The notes under the pieces: generated by a model
What the model saw: the letters and a program-made list of their open reading frames with translations, nothing else
Told to the model about the DNA's origin: nothing
Databases searched by the model: none
Part shown: one piece after another, positions 53,723-62,643 of the stretch
How positions within the stretch are numbered: position 1 is the first letter of the stretch
How the letters are laid out: every line of letters begins with the position of its first letter
Assembly: GCF_030580995.1 (NCBI RefSeq)
Contig: NZ_JAUQSZ010000004.1
Location: 186,001-250,000, forward strand
Direction of reading: 5' to 3'
Source: Sphingomonas immobilis
GTDB lineage: Bacteria; Pseudomonadota; Alphaproteobacteria; Sphingomonadales; Sphingomonadaceae
DNA length: 64,000 bases
Translations under genes and position numbers: made by a program

Positions 53723-56161
53723 TCACCCCATCACGATGACGCCCTTGGCGACCAGCGCCGCGAGCTCGTCGTCCGAATAGCCGAATTCGCGCAGCACCAC
53801 TTCTGTATCCTGGCCGACCAGCGGTGCGTCCTTCGTCGTCGTCGCCGAACGCGAGAAGCGGATCAGCGGCTTCAGGCGCGACATCTCGCCGAGGATCGGG
53901 TGATCGCCCTCGGTCAGGAGGTTCATCGCCGCACCGGCATCGCCCATGTAGTTCGCCTCGATCGGGCCGCGCGCCGCGACCACGCAGCCGACGCCGTGAG
54001 CGCGCAGCAGCGTCTCCCACTCCGCGGCGGGGCGCGCCTGCAACAGCGCGGAGATCGCCTCGGCGAGAGCGGCGTCGTTCGCGCGGCGATCGGCAGCCGT
54101 CGCGAATCGCGGATCGTTGGCGAGCGAAGCGGCGGCGGGGAAGGCGGTGACGAGCCGGTCCCAGTCGCGATCGCGCGGGGCGGCCAGGAACACCCATTCC
54201 GATGGCGTTTCGTAGAGCCGGTACAGCGCGTGCAGGCCGTACAGGCCCGAATCGGCCTCCGGTGTCGCCGGCTGGCCGTCATATTCGAGCATCACTTCGG
54301 ACAGGCCGTGCGCGACGCTCGATAGCATCGATGTGAACAGATCCTGCGCACCGTGGCCGCGACGGCGCGCGAGCAGGCCGAGCATCATCGCGCTGGCGAC
54401 GGTGATCGCCGACATGCCGTCGGCGTTGCCGCCCGTCATCACCGCGCTGCCGAGCTGGTTCGACGCCGGCTCGATCGCCGCGAGGTCGAGGTCGGCACCG
54501 CTCGGGATGACCGGCCCGGCGTTGCGCCAGGCGATGCCGGCGGCCGCGCCGATCGTCGGCGCAAAGGCCGGGCGGCGGGCGTAGGGCCCGTCCACGCCAT
54601 AGCCGGGCGCATTGTGATAGATCAGGTCGGGATTGACAGCGCGGAGCGACTCCGCGTCGAGGCCGAGGCGCTTCGCCGCGCCGCCGCGGAAGGATTGCAG
54701 GACGATATCGGCCTTGGCGATGACGCGATAGGCGATCTCGCGCCCTTCCGCCGTCGCGAGATCGACGCCGACCGATTCCTTGCCGAGCAACGCTTTCAGG
54801 CCGGCGACTTCGGGGAAAGGCAGCATGTTGCGCTGCGGCTCGCCGTTCAACTCCTCGAGCTTGATGACACGCGCGCCGAGTTCGCCGAGCAGCGTTGCGC
54901 CGTAGGGGGCGGCGTAGAAGGTCGCGAGTTCGACGATCGTCACGCCGGCGAGCGGCAGCGCGGCGGAGGGCGCCGCGGGGGCGGTGGCAGAGCTCGCCGC
55001 GCCCGCGGTGGCGCGGACCTCGGCGTCGTGCTGGCCGAGCGCGGGGGGCGGCGACAGCACGTCCGCCGGGGTCGCCGAAAGATGCGCGATCGGGCCGGGC
55101 TGGCGCACCGTGCCGAAGCCCGCGTGATCCGGCGCGACCACCATCTTGTTCCATTCCATCTGCGGGTGATGGAGCAGCTCGCTGCCCTTGCGGAACTGTT
55201 CCCCCCAGACGTCGGGTTCCTCGTCGAAGCCGGCGGCCCATTCCGCCGCGGTCTTGCTGCGGACGATGTTGAGCAGGATTTCCCAGAATTCGAGTCGCTT
55301 CGCCGCCGATTCGAAATTGGGAATTTCCGACCATTCGGGATCGTCGAACATCCATTCGAGCCCGAACAGCCGCATCATCGCGCGGAACAGCCGGTCGGGC
55401 GTCTGCGAGAATTGCAGCCAGTGGCCGTCCTTGGTCAGCGCGATCAGCAGCCGGAACGACAGGCCGCCGGTCGGCACGCCGTCAAGCACGCGCGGCAGCT
55501 GCTTCATCTCGCCGCCGCCGAACTTGATCGCAGCGGTGCGCATGGCCCAGCCGTACGGATCGTAGATCGTCATCGCCTCGGCCAGCGACGTTTCGACCCA
55601 TTGCCCCGCACCGCTCTCCTCGCGTTCGTACAGCGCGACGAGGATGCCCTGCAACAGAAGCTGGCTGGCGGCATAGGAGGGGTAGGCGACCGAGCAATAG
55701 ACCGGGCCCGACCGGTCGGCCATGCCCTCCATCGTCCAGTTGATGCCGAATTTCGCGGAAACGAGCCCTTCGAAGCCCGGCAGATCCGAAAAGCCGGTGT
55801 CGCGGCCGAAGCCGGTGATCGAGCCGTAGACGAGGCGCGGGTTGAGCGCGCTGAGCGCGGCGTAACCGATGCCGAGCCGGTCGGCCGTGCCGGGCTCGAA
55901 GCTTTCGATTACGACGTCGGCGGTCCTGACGAGATCGAGCGCGACGGCGAGATCGGCGGGATCCTTGAGATCGAGCGTCGCGGATTTCTTGCCGCGTGCC
56001 CAGAACGGCCACGCCGCCTGGCCGCGCAGCGCCGCGCCGCCGGGCTTCTCGATCAGGATCACCTCGGCGCCGAAATCGGCCAGTGTCTGCCCGACCTGTG
56101 CGCCGGTACGGGCATCCGAGAAATCGAGGACACGCAGCCCCGCCAGTGCCTGCTTGGTCAT
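53723..56161 (-). CDS. Double-length family III CoA-transferase, paralogue of 23333-25792
   Basis: 812 aa. The first CaiB domain opens with LRVLDFSDARTG and the second with VTIVELATFYAAPYGA. As in its paralogue, the catalytic Asp position is Glu190 (WVETSLAEA) in the first half and Phe in the second (LFTSMLSS). Conservation of both changes in two diverged copies suggests that they are functional. ATG 56161 was chosen over a start 30 bp upstream by comparison with the paralogue. Confidence 0.88.
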   Translation of the reverse strand: MTKQALAGLRVLDFSDARTGAQVGQTLADFGAEVILIEKPGGAALRGQAAWPFWARGKKSATLDLKDPADLAVALDLVRTADVVIESFEPGTADRLGIGYAALSALNPRLVYGSITGFGRDTGFSDLPGFEGLVSAKFGINWTMEGMADRSGPVYCSVAYPSYAASQLLLQGILVALYEREESGAGQWVETSLAEAMTIYDPYGWAMRTAAIKFGGGEMKQLPRVLDGVPTGGLSFRLLIALTKDGHWLQFSQTPDRLFRAMMRLFGLEWMFDDPEWSEIPNFESAAKRLEFWEILLNIVRSKTAAEWAAGFDEEPDVWGEQFRKGSELLHHPQMEWNKMVVAPDHAGFGTVRQPGPIAHLSATPADVLSPPPALGQHDAEVRATAGAASSATAPAAPSAALPLAGVTIVELATFYAAPYGATLLGELGARVIKLEELNGEPQRNMLPFPEVAGLKALLGKESVGVDLATAEGREIAYRVIAKADIVLQSFRGGAAKRLGLDAESLRAVNPDLIYHNAPGYGVDGPYARRPAFAPTIGAAAGIAWRNAGPVIPSGADLDLAAIEPASNQLGSAVMTGGNADGMSAITVASAMMLGLLARRRGHGAQDLFTSMLSSVAHGLSEVMLEYDGQPATPEADSGLYGLHALYRLYETPSEWVFLAAPRDRDWDRLVTAFPAAASLANDPRFATAADRRANDAALAEAISALLQARPAAEWETLLRAHGVGCVVAARGPIEANYMGDAGAAMNLLTEGDHPILGEMSRLKPLIRFSRSATTTKDAPLVGQDTEVVLREFGYSDDELAALVAKGVIVMG

Positions 56162-56302
56162 TCGGCCGCTTCGCCCTCTCTCTTCCAGCATCCTACCGCT
56201 ACGCCGTTGGCCCTCGCGGAGGGAAACAGATATCTACATCGACGCGCCCGACTAGCCGATCGTATCGGGCTCGTGAAGCGCCGGAAGCATAAAGGAGAGA
56301 AA

Positions 56303-57139
56303 ATGGCGACGATCGGTTCCAGTGAACGCCCCGATCTGCCGCTCGCGGCCGTCATCGGTTCGGGCGGACTCGGCCTGGTCACGGCGCGACGGCTCGCGCA
56401 GACGCACCGCGTGGTGATCGCCAGCCGCAACGCCGTGGCGATCGAGGAACGCGCGGCGGCACTGCGCGACGAAGGGCTCGATGTCACCGGCGTCGCCTGC
56501 GACATCACCGACGGCGAATCGGTCGCGGCGCTTGCCGCCATGCTGCGCGCGCGCGGCCCCTTGCGGGCCTGCGCGCATGTCGCCGCGCTCTCCCCCAGCA
56601 TGGGCGACTGGCGGACGCTGATGCACACCAACCTGACCGGCACCGCCCGCATCGAGCAGGCGATGTTCGCGCTCGCCGGCGCTGGAACGGCGGCCGTGTT
56701 CGTCGGCTCGCTCGCCAGCCATACGCTCACGCCGGCGGAGGCGATCGTCTCGCTGCTCGACGATCCGCTCGGCGATGGCACGATCGAACGGATCGAGCGG
56801 CTGATGCCGGAAACCAGCTCGCTGCTCGCGTACCAGCTTTCGAAATTCGCGCTTAAGCGGATGTGCGAGCGGCGGGCGGCGGCGTGGGGCACGCGCGGCG
56901 CGCGGATCGTCTCGATCTCGCCGGGGCTGGTCGCGACGCCGATGGGGGCGCTGGAGTTCAGGAACCAGCCGGTAAAACACGATCTGCTCGCCGCGACGCC
57001 GCTGGCGCGTGAGGCGACCATGCCCGAAATCGTCGATGCGATCGAATTCCTCGCATCGGGCCGCGCATCGTTCATCACCGGCGTGGATCTGCTGGTCGAC
57101 GGCGGGGTGATGGCGGCGATGCGCCACCGCGGCAGCTAA
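56303..57139 (+). CDS. SDR of the 3-alpha-hydroxysteroid dehydrogenase-like group
   Basis: 278 aa. The cofactor loop is GSGGLG, without the usual Thr, and YQLSK gives the catalytic Tyr-x3-Lys. As in the SDR at 44651, a long insertion (AEAIVSLLDDPLGDGTIERIE) separates Ser from Tyr, and RRAAAWGTRGARI follows. These features recall Comamonas 3-alpha-HSD. A strong AAAGGAGAG site precedes ATG 56303. The gene diverges from the fused CoA-transferase and overlaps the convergent hydrolase by 4 bp. Confidence 0.85.
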   Translation: MATIGSSERPDLPLAAVIGSGGLGLVTARRLAQTHRVVIASRNAVAIEERAAALRDEGLDVTGVACDITDGESVAALAAMLRARGPLRACAHVAALSPSMGDWRTLMHTNLTGTARIEQAMFALAGAGTAAVFVGSLASHTLTPAEAIVSLLDDPLGDGTIERIERLMPETSSLLAYQLSKFALKRMCERRAAAWGTRGARIVSISPGLVATPMGALEFRNQPVKHDLLAATPLAREATMPEIVDAIEFLASGRASFITGVDLLVDGGVMAAMRHRGS

Positions 57140-57816
57140 GCCGCCGCGAGCCACGCGCGCATCGCCGCCGCCACCGCCGCCGGTGCCTCCAGCGGGGCGA
57201 GATGCCCGGCATCGGGCAGCATCACGAGGGTCGCGCCGGGGACGGCATCGGCGATCTCGACGCTGCGCGCCGCCGGGATGATCGCGTCGCGCGCGCTGCC
57301 CACCACCAGCAGCGGCACGGCGAGCGCGGACAGGCCGGGCAGGGCGTCCGGCCGGGTCATCGCGGCGCGCTGTTCGCGCACGAAGCGTTCGCCGCCGGAG
57401 CGCAGCAGCATCGCCGCCGCCTCGGCCATCGGCGACGCCGTGGTCGCCGGGGCCATCAGCCGCACGACCGCGTCGAACCCGTCGCGCGCGATCCGCGCGA
57501 TCACCTTTTCGCGATTGGCGCGGGCATCGGCATCGTCCGCTTGCGCGCTGGTGTTGAGCAGGGCGAGCCGCGTCACCCGCGCGGGCGCTGCGCGCTGGAT
57601 CGCCAGCGCGACATAGCCGCCGAGCGAATGGCCGGCGAGGGCGAACGGCCCGTCGCAGCGCGCGAGGATATCGTCCGCCATCGCCGCGATGCTGTCGCCC
57701 GCCGCCACCATCGGCCGGCAATCGGCCACGTCGGCGAGCGCACGCACGAGCGGTTCCCACACCGCCTCGTCCCCGCCCACGCCGCTCAGCAGGACGAGCG
57801 GCTGGCGATCAGCCAA
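57136..57816 (-). CDS. Alpha/beta hydrolase, TTG start
   Basis: 226 aa. The nucleophile Ser64 lies in GHSLGG and the catalytic His205 in DAGHLAPLE. It is short for the family, with only a small lid. TTG 57816 overlaps the end of the upstream acyltransferase gene and has GAGGG before it; no ATG fits. Its stop overlaps the convergent SDR stop by 4 bp. A role in hydrolysing the ester made by the upstream acyltransferase is possible. Confidence 0.82.
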   Translation of the reverse strand: MADRQPLVLLSGVGGDEAVWEPLVRALADVADCRPMVAAGDSIAAMADDILARCDGPFALAGHSLGGYVALAIQRAAPARVTRLALLNTSAQADDADARANREKVIARIARDGFDAVVRLMAPATTASPMAEAAAMLLRSGGERFVREQRAAMTRPDALPGLSALAVPLLVVGSARDAIIPAARSVEIADAVPGATLVMLPDAGHLAPLEAPAAVAAAMRAWLAAA

Positions 57817-59170
57817 GCGCGAGGCCCTCGTAGAGATCGAGCGCGGCGGCGACGCGCGCCCCGATCGGCCGCGCATCGGGCAGGCGGCTGGCGTCGCTCA
57901 TCACGCCCATGTCGAGCATCGCGCCGCTGCGCCGCGAGGTGATGTTGAGGAAGCGCCCGCTGCCGATGATCGGCACCGGATAATTGGCGGCGAGCGTGAG
58001 CCCTGCGAACGACAGCGCCTCGGCCGGGCCGGGGACGTTAGAGAGCGTGACGTTGCCGGGCAGCAGCCGCCCGCCGTCCGCCGTCCGCTCCGCGAATTTC
58101 GCGCGCCGGTCGCGCGCGCCGTTGGGTTTTTCGGGTGCGCCGAGCATCGCCTCGTCGAGGTGCGTGCGCGCACGTTCGAGCGCCATCGACGCCTGGATCG
58201 CGCGCAGCCGTTCGACCGGATCGGCGAGATGCGTCGCGACGTGCGGGTGGAGGGCCACGATGCGGTTGCCGAACGCGCCGTGTTCCGGCCGGCGGTAGCT
58301 GCGCGCGGAATTGACGACGACGGGCGTCTCGGGAAGGTCGCCGATCTCCAGCAGGGTCTCGCGGATCGCGGTGGCGGCGATGGCGAGGAAGATGTCGTTG
58401 ATCGTGCCGCCGAGCGCGGCCGCCACCGCCTTCACCCGCGCAAGCGGCAGCGACACTGTGGCGAGGCTGCGCTGCGGCGAGGTCGGCCCGCTCATCTTGA
58501 GGACAGGCGTGCGCGCGCGGGCCGAGGCGGGATCCTGCTTGAGCGCGTCGAGCGCGGCCAGCGCCTCGCGCCGCTGCGCCGAATGGGCGGCGGCCTCCGG
58601 CGCGAGGGCGGCGAAGCGTGCGTCGGCGGCGGCGCGCCATGTCTCCGCATCGGGCAGCGCCGCATCGGCCGGACGCGGCGGGGGAGGGGGCTCGGCATCG
58701 CTCAGGCGGCGCAGGATCTCCTGAAAGCCGATGCCGTCGGCGACGGCGTGATGGACTTTGAGATAGACCGCGCCCGCGCCGCCCGGCAGCGCATCGAACA
58801 CGAAGCCGCGGAACGGCGCGCGGGCGAGATCGAGCCGTTCCATCGACAGGTCGGCGACGGCGGCGCGAAGGGCCACGGGATCGAGCGGCTGCGACACGCG
58901 GGTGAGGTGATAGTCGAGATCGCATGCGGCGACATCGGCCCAGACGTCCGAATCATACCCCTCGGGCGCCTCGACCAGCCGCGCGAGCAGCGGCGTGGCC
59001 GGCAGCCGTTCGGAGACCTGGCGGCGTATCGTCTCGGCGAAACCGGCCGGGACCGCGTCGAACAGCAGCAGCGCGCCGACATGCATCGGCGAGGCGTCGG
59101 TCTCCGACAGAATCATGAAATGATCGTCGGGCCGCAGCCGTGCCAGCCCGGGCAGATCGCCTGTCGTCAC
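57809..59170 (-). CDS. Wax ester synthase / diacylglycerol acyltransferase (WS/DGAT) family protein
   Basis: 453 aa. The catalytic motif HHAVADG (His140, His141, Asp145) is intact and LSNVPGP marks the C-terminal domain. The family transfers an acyl group from CoA to an alcohol, making wax ester or triacylglycerol. GTG 59170 has an AGAGGAAG site. It is an outlier in a degradative cluster and may store or detoxify acyl groups. It lies 55 bp after the AbfD-like gene and is coupled to the hydrolase. Confidence 0.9.
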   Translation of the reverse strand: MTTGDLPGLARLRPDDHFMILSETDASPMHVGALLLFDAVPAGFAETIRRQVSERLPATPLLARLVEAPEGYDSDVWADVAACDLDYHLTRVSQPLDPVALRAAVADLSMERLDLARAPFRGFVFDALPGGAGAVYLKVHHAVADGIGFQEILRRLSDAEPPPPPRPADAALPDAETWRAAADARFAALAPEAAAHSAQRREALAALDALKQDPASARARTPVLKMSGPTSPQRSLATVSLPLARVKAVAAALGGTINDIFLAIAATAIRETLLEIGDLPETPVVVNSARSYRRPEHGAFGNRIVALHPHVATHLADPVERLRAIQASMALERARTHLDEAMLGAPEKPNGARDRRAKFAERTADGGRLLPGNVTLSNVPGPAEALSFAGLTLAANYPVPIIGSGRFLNITSRRSGAMLDMGVMSDASRLPDARPIGARVAAALDLYEGLALG

Positions 59171-59224
59171 GTCGTTCTTCCTCTCGCTTGCGCCGGGTCT
59201 TTGCCCGGTCGCCGGTTGCGTCGT

Positions 59225-60742
59225 TCAGACGCGCTCCTCGTTGCGGCCGACACCGGCGAGATCCTCGGCGTATCCCTTTTTGCGCTCGACCTCCATGCCG
59301 CGCAGGATCTGGATGCGCTGCGCCTGGGGCGAGCCCGCGCCGTGCATCGATTCGGTGAGATATCCGACGGCGTTGCGGCCGAGCGTCATGTTCTCGATCA
59401 GGCGGAGCAGGCGCTGGCGATGCTCGACCGGCACGTTGGCGCGGCCCATCAGATATTTGCGCAGCATCGGCCCTGCGACCTCGTGATCGAAATCCTGCTC
59501 GCTCGGCAGCGTGACCATCAGGCCGCCGGCGAGATCCTGCGCGAGGCGGCTGATCTCGTAGGGGAAGCGCGTGACGTTGTGCTTGCAGACGTTCGCCAGC
59601 ATCGAATCGTTCATGAAGATGCCCGAAGGAAGCTGCTTCGCCTCATGGCTGGAGGCGATCGCCGAGGAATAGATCGTCTCGTTGAGATGCGTCATCTCGA
59701 CGAGCTTGTCCTTGATGTGGCTGGCCTGATCCGCGCCGTTATATTCGGCGATCGTCGCGGCCGCGCCGACCAGCACGTCGCCCAGCCCCGTCTTGCAGAC
59801 GTAGGAAGCGCGGTGATAGCTGGTGAAGCGCGCGACCATTTCCTGCGCGAATTCATATTCGCCGTCCATCAGCACGTGTTCGTGCGGGATGAACACGTCG
59901 TCGAACACGACGAGCACTTCCTGCCCGCCGAACTTCGCATTGCCCTTGTCGATCTCGCCCGCTTCCATCGCGCGCGTGTCGCACGACTGGCGGCCGTAGA
60001 TGTAGGTCATGCCCGCGGCATCGCCCGGCACCATGCCGACGACGGCGTAATCCTTGTCCTTCTCGCCCATGTTCATGGTCGGCATGACGCAGATCCAGTG
60101 CGAGTTGAGCCCGCCGGTCATGTGCGCCTTCGCGCCCGTCACGTAGATGCCCTGTTCGGTGCGGCGGGTGACGTGCATGAACAGGTCCGGGTCGGCCTGC
60201 TCGCTCGGGCGCTTGGACCGGTCGCCCTTGGGATCGGTCATGCCCGCGCCGAGGACGATGTTGTTCTTCTGCGCGTGGCGCATGAACTCGAGATAGCGCT
60301 GGTGATAGGTCGTGCCGTGCTTGGCATCGATATCGTAGGTGATCGAGTGCAGCACGCTGACCGTATCGAGCCCCGCGCAACGCTGGAAACATGTGCCGGT
60401 GAGCTGGCCCATGCGGCGCTGCATCCGGTTCTTGGCGACGAGATCGCCCGGCGAGCCGACGATGTGCAGGAAGCGGTTGACGGGCGCGTCGATCAGGTCG
60501 CTGTGCGCGGTCGCCAGCTCGGGATCCTCGGTCGCGAGATCATAGGTCTGCTTGAGCGCGTTGATCGACGGGCGGATGATAGGATGATCGACCGGCTCCG
60601 CGATCAGCTCGCCGAAGAGATAGACGGAGACGGGACGGTTGCGCAGGCTCGCGACATAATCGTCGCCGGTGACGATCGGCTTGAAGCGCGCCCAGCGGCG
60701 CTCCGCGGATTCCTCGCGGGGGGGTGTGGCGATGGCGTTCAT
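59225..60742 (-). CDS. 4-hydroxybutyryl-CoA dehydratase (AbfD)-like / 4-HPA 3-hydroxylase family flavoprotein
   Basis: 505 aa. The family includes FAD monooxygenases and the [4Fe-4S] radical dehydratase AbfD. Here the AbfD cluster ligands appear conserved: Cys118-x3-Cys122 (TCFQRCAG) and His310 with Cys316 (HRASYVC), followed by an AbfD-like stretch KTGLGDVLVGAAA. AbfD has one more residue between His and Cys. This favours dehydratase/isomerase over oxygenase. ATG 60742 has AGGAGAG. It diverges from an AraC regulator. Confidence 0.8.
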   Translation of the reverse strand: MNAIATPPREESAERRWARFKPIVTGDDYVASLRNRPVSVYLFGELIAEPVDHPIIRPSINALKQTYDLATEDPELATAHSDLIDAPVNRFLHIVGSPGDLVAKNRMQRRMGQLTGTCFQRCAGLDTVSVLHSITYDIDAKHGTTYHQRYLEFMRHAQKNNIVLGAGMTDPKGDRSKRPSEQADPDLFMHVTRRTEQGIYVTGAKAHMTGGLNSHWICVMPTMNMGEKDKDYAVVGMVPGDAAGMTYIYGRQSCDTRAMEAGEIDKGNAKFGGQEVLVVFDDVFIPHEHVLMDGEYEFAQEMVARFTSYHRASYVCKTGLGDVLVGAAATIAEYNGADQASHIKDKLVEMTHLNETIYSSAIASSHEAKQLPSGIFMNDSMLANVCKHNVTRFPYEISRLAQDLAGGLMVTLPSEQDFDHEVAGPMLRKYLMGRANVPVEHRQRLLRLIENMTLGRNAVGYLTESMHGAGSPQAQRIQILRGMEVERKKGYAEDLAGVGRNEERV

Positions 60743-60872
60743 GGCGCTCTCCTGGCGAAACGGGGCCGCGCGACTCATCGGCCGCGGCGGTGATGGCGCC
60801 GGTTTACGCTTGTCATCGGCGGCGAACAGGTCAGTATCGGCGAGGCAAACTCACCGAACCGGGCAGGCCTGC

Positions 60873-61862
60873 GTGGCGACGATCGACCGTTACTATTTCC
60901 GCGTCTGCACCGACGGCGCGCTGCAGCGCGGGGTCGATGTCGATGCGCTGCTGCGCGCGGCGGGGATCGACCCGGCCAATCTCGACATGCCGGGCTGGCG
61001 CGGCGACGTGACGGCGATGGCGCGGCTGGTGGCGGCGATCCGCGCGACGATGGACGACGAATTCATGGGCTATACCGCGCATGCGATGCCGCCCGGCGCC
61101 TTCGCCTTCGCGTGCGAGATCGCGCTCGACGCGCCCGACGTGGCGGCGGCGCTGACCCGCGCGGCGCGGTTCTACACGCTCGCCACGCGCGACATCGAGA
61201 CGCGCGTGGAGCCGGGCGAGCGGGTGAAGATCGTCGCGCGCTTCGCCGATCCGGGGCTCGACCCGACGCGCTATTTCAGCGAGTTCTGGCTGATCACCTG
61301 GCACCGGCTGGCGTGCTGGCTGGCGGGCGAGACGGTGCCGATGTTGGCGGCGACCTTCGACTATCCGCGCCCGCGCGATTATTTCGAGGAGTTCAAATAT
61401 CTCTTTCCGTGCCCGCACCGCTTCAACGCGGGCGAGCGTTCGATCGAGCTCGATGCGCATGCGCTGGCGGTGCCGATCCGGCGGACGCGCGCCGATCTGG
61501 CGGCGATGCTGGCGCGCGCGCCGCTCGACATGATGACGATCCCGGCGAGCGACACGGGCCTGGCGCGGCGCGTGCGGCTGCTGCTCGCCGCCGACCCGGC
61601 GCGCGACGGCGATGCGGTGGCGCACGCGCTCGGCATCGGGCCCGATACGCTGCGGCGGCGGTTGCGCGGCGAGGGAATGGCGCTGTCGGCGATCCGCGAG
61701 AACGTGCGGCGCGACGCGGCGATGCGCCAGCTCTCGCTGACCGGACAGAGCGTGGAGGCGGTGGCGGCGGCGCTCGGCTATGCCGAGCCGCGCTCCTTCA
61801 CGCGCGCGTTCCGGCAGTGGACGGGGATGAGCCCTTCGGAGTTCCGGCGCGGCGGCGCCTAG
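60873..61862 (+). CDS. AraC-family transcriptional regulator, GTG start
   Basis: 329 aa. The N-terminal Arabinose_bd-like domain (YYFRVCTDGALQRGVD onward) and the C-terminal double helix-turn-helix (GIGPDTLRRRLRGEG, then GYAEPRSFTRAFRQWTGMSPSEF) fit the OruR/ArgR-type AraC proteins of about 330 aa. It probably activates the divergent leftward operon of AbfD-like enzyme, acyltransferase and hydrolase. GTG 60873 was chosen by domain length. The stop overlaps the convergent aldolase gene by 4 bp. Confidence 0.88.
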   Translation: MATIDRYYFRVCTDGALQRGVDVDALLRAAGIDPANLDMPGWRGDVTAMARLVAAIRATMDDEFMGYTAHAMPPGAFAFACEIALDAPDVAAALTRAARFYTLATRDIETRVEPGERVKIVARFADPGLDPTRYFSEFWLITWHRLACWLAGETVPMLAATFDYPRPRDYFEEFKYLFPCPHRFNAGERSIELDAHALAVPIRRTRADLAAMLARAPLDMMTIPASDTGLARRVRLLLAADPARDGDAVAHALGIGPDTLRRRLRGEGMALSAIRENVRRDAAMRQLSLTGQSVEAVAAALGYAEPRSFTRAFRQWTGMSPSEFRRGGA

Positions 61863-62632
61863 TCGCGCCAGTGCGGATCGTGCCGGTCGAGCCGCCGCAG
61901 CATCGCGGGCCAGACGAGATCGCGCGCCAGCCCGCTGCCGTCCGGGCTGCGGTGCGCGGCGACGCCCGCCACGACGCCGGCATCGGCCATGTGCAGCGGC
62001 CGGCCCATCGCCAGCGTGCGGACCTGCACGCTGCAGGCCCATTCGAGGAAATACATCGAGGTGAAGGCGTCGGCGACGGTCGGGCCGAGCGCCAGCGTGC
62101 CGTGATTGCGCAGCAGCATCAGGCTGCGGCTCCCGAGATCGGCGGCGAGCCTTTCGCGTTCCTCGAGGTGCAGCGCGACGCCTTCGTATTCGTGGAAGGC
62201 GATGTCGGTGGCGAGCAGCATCGCCGTCTGGTTGAGCGGCAACAGCCCCTCCTCGATCGCCGAGACGGCGACGCCGTCGCGTGTGTGGAGGTGCATCACG
62301 CAATGCGCATCGGGCCGCGCGGCGTGGACCGCGCTGTGGATCACGAAGCCCGCCTGATTGACGCTGTGCGGCGTCGGCGCGAGCAGATTGCCGTCGAGGT
62401 CGATCTTGACGAGGCTCGACGGCGTGATCTCCTCGAACAGGAAGCCGAAGGGATTGATCAGGAACGCCTCCTCGCCGGGCACGCGCGCGGAGATGTGCGT
62501 CGCGACGAGATCGTCCCAGCCGTTGAGGGCGCACAGCCGGTAGCAGGCGGCGAGATCGCGCCGCGCGGCGGCCTCGCCCTCGCTGATCGGGCTTGCGGAA
62601 ACGGGGGCGGCATCGAAGGCGAGCGTCGCCAT
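61859..62632 (-). CDS. Class II aldolase/adducin family protein
   Basis: 257 aa. The zinc ligands HLHTRDG and the later RNHGTLALG His are present, as in fuculose-1-phosphate aldolase and adducin heads. Members cleave or epimerise hydroxy-acid and sugar phosphates, and many decarboxylate. AAGGAG lies 8 bp before ATG 62632. It follows the TauD gene by 11 bp, so both belong to the unit controlled by the TetR regulator at 63756. Confidence 0.88.
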   Translation of the reverse strand: MATLAFDAAPVSASPISEGEAAARRDLAACYRLCALNGWDDLVATHISARVPGEEAFLINPFGFLFEEITPSSLVKIDLDGNLLAPTPHSVNQAGFVIHSAVHAARPDAHCVMHLHTRDGVAVSAIEEGLLPLNQTAMLLATDIAFHEYEGVALHLEERERLAADLGSRSLMLLRNHGTLALGPTVADAFTSMYFLEWACSVQVRTLAMGRPLHMADAGVVAGVAAHRSPDGSGLARDLVWPAMLRRLDRHDPHWRD

Positions 62633-62643
62633 GGCGGAACTCC

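Noticed and set aside
57689..60793. 1034-codon rightward open frame
   Set aside because: It is antisense to the hydrolase, acyltransferase and AbfD-like genes and shows no domain.
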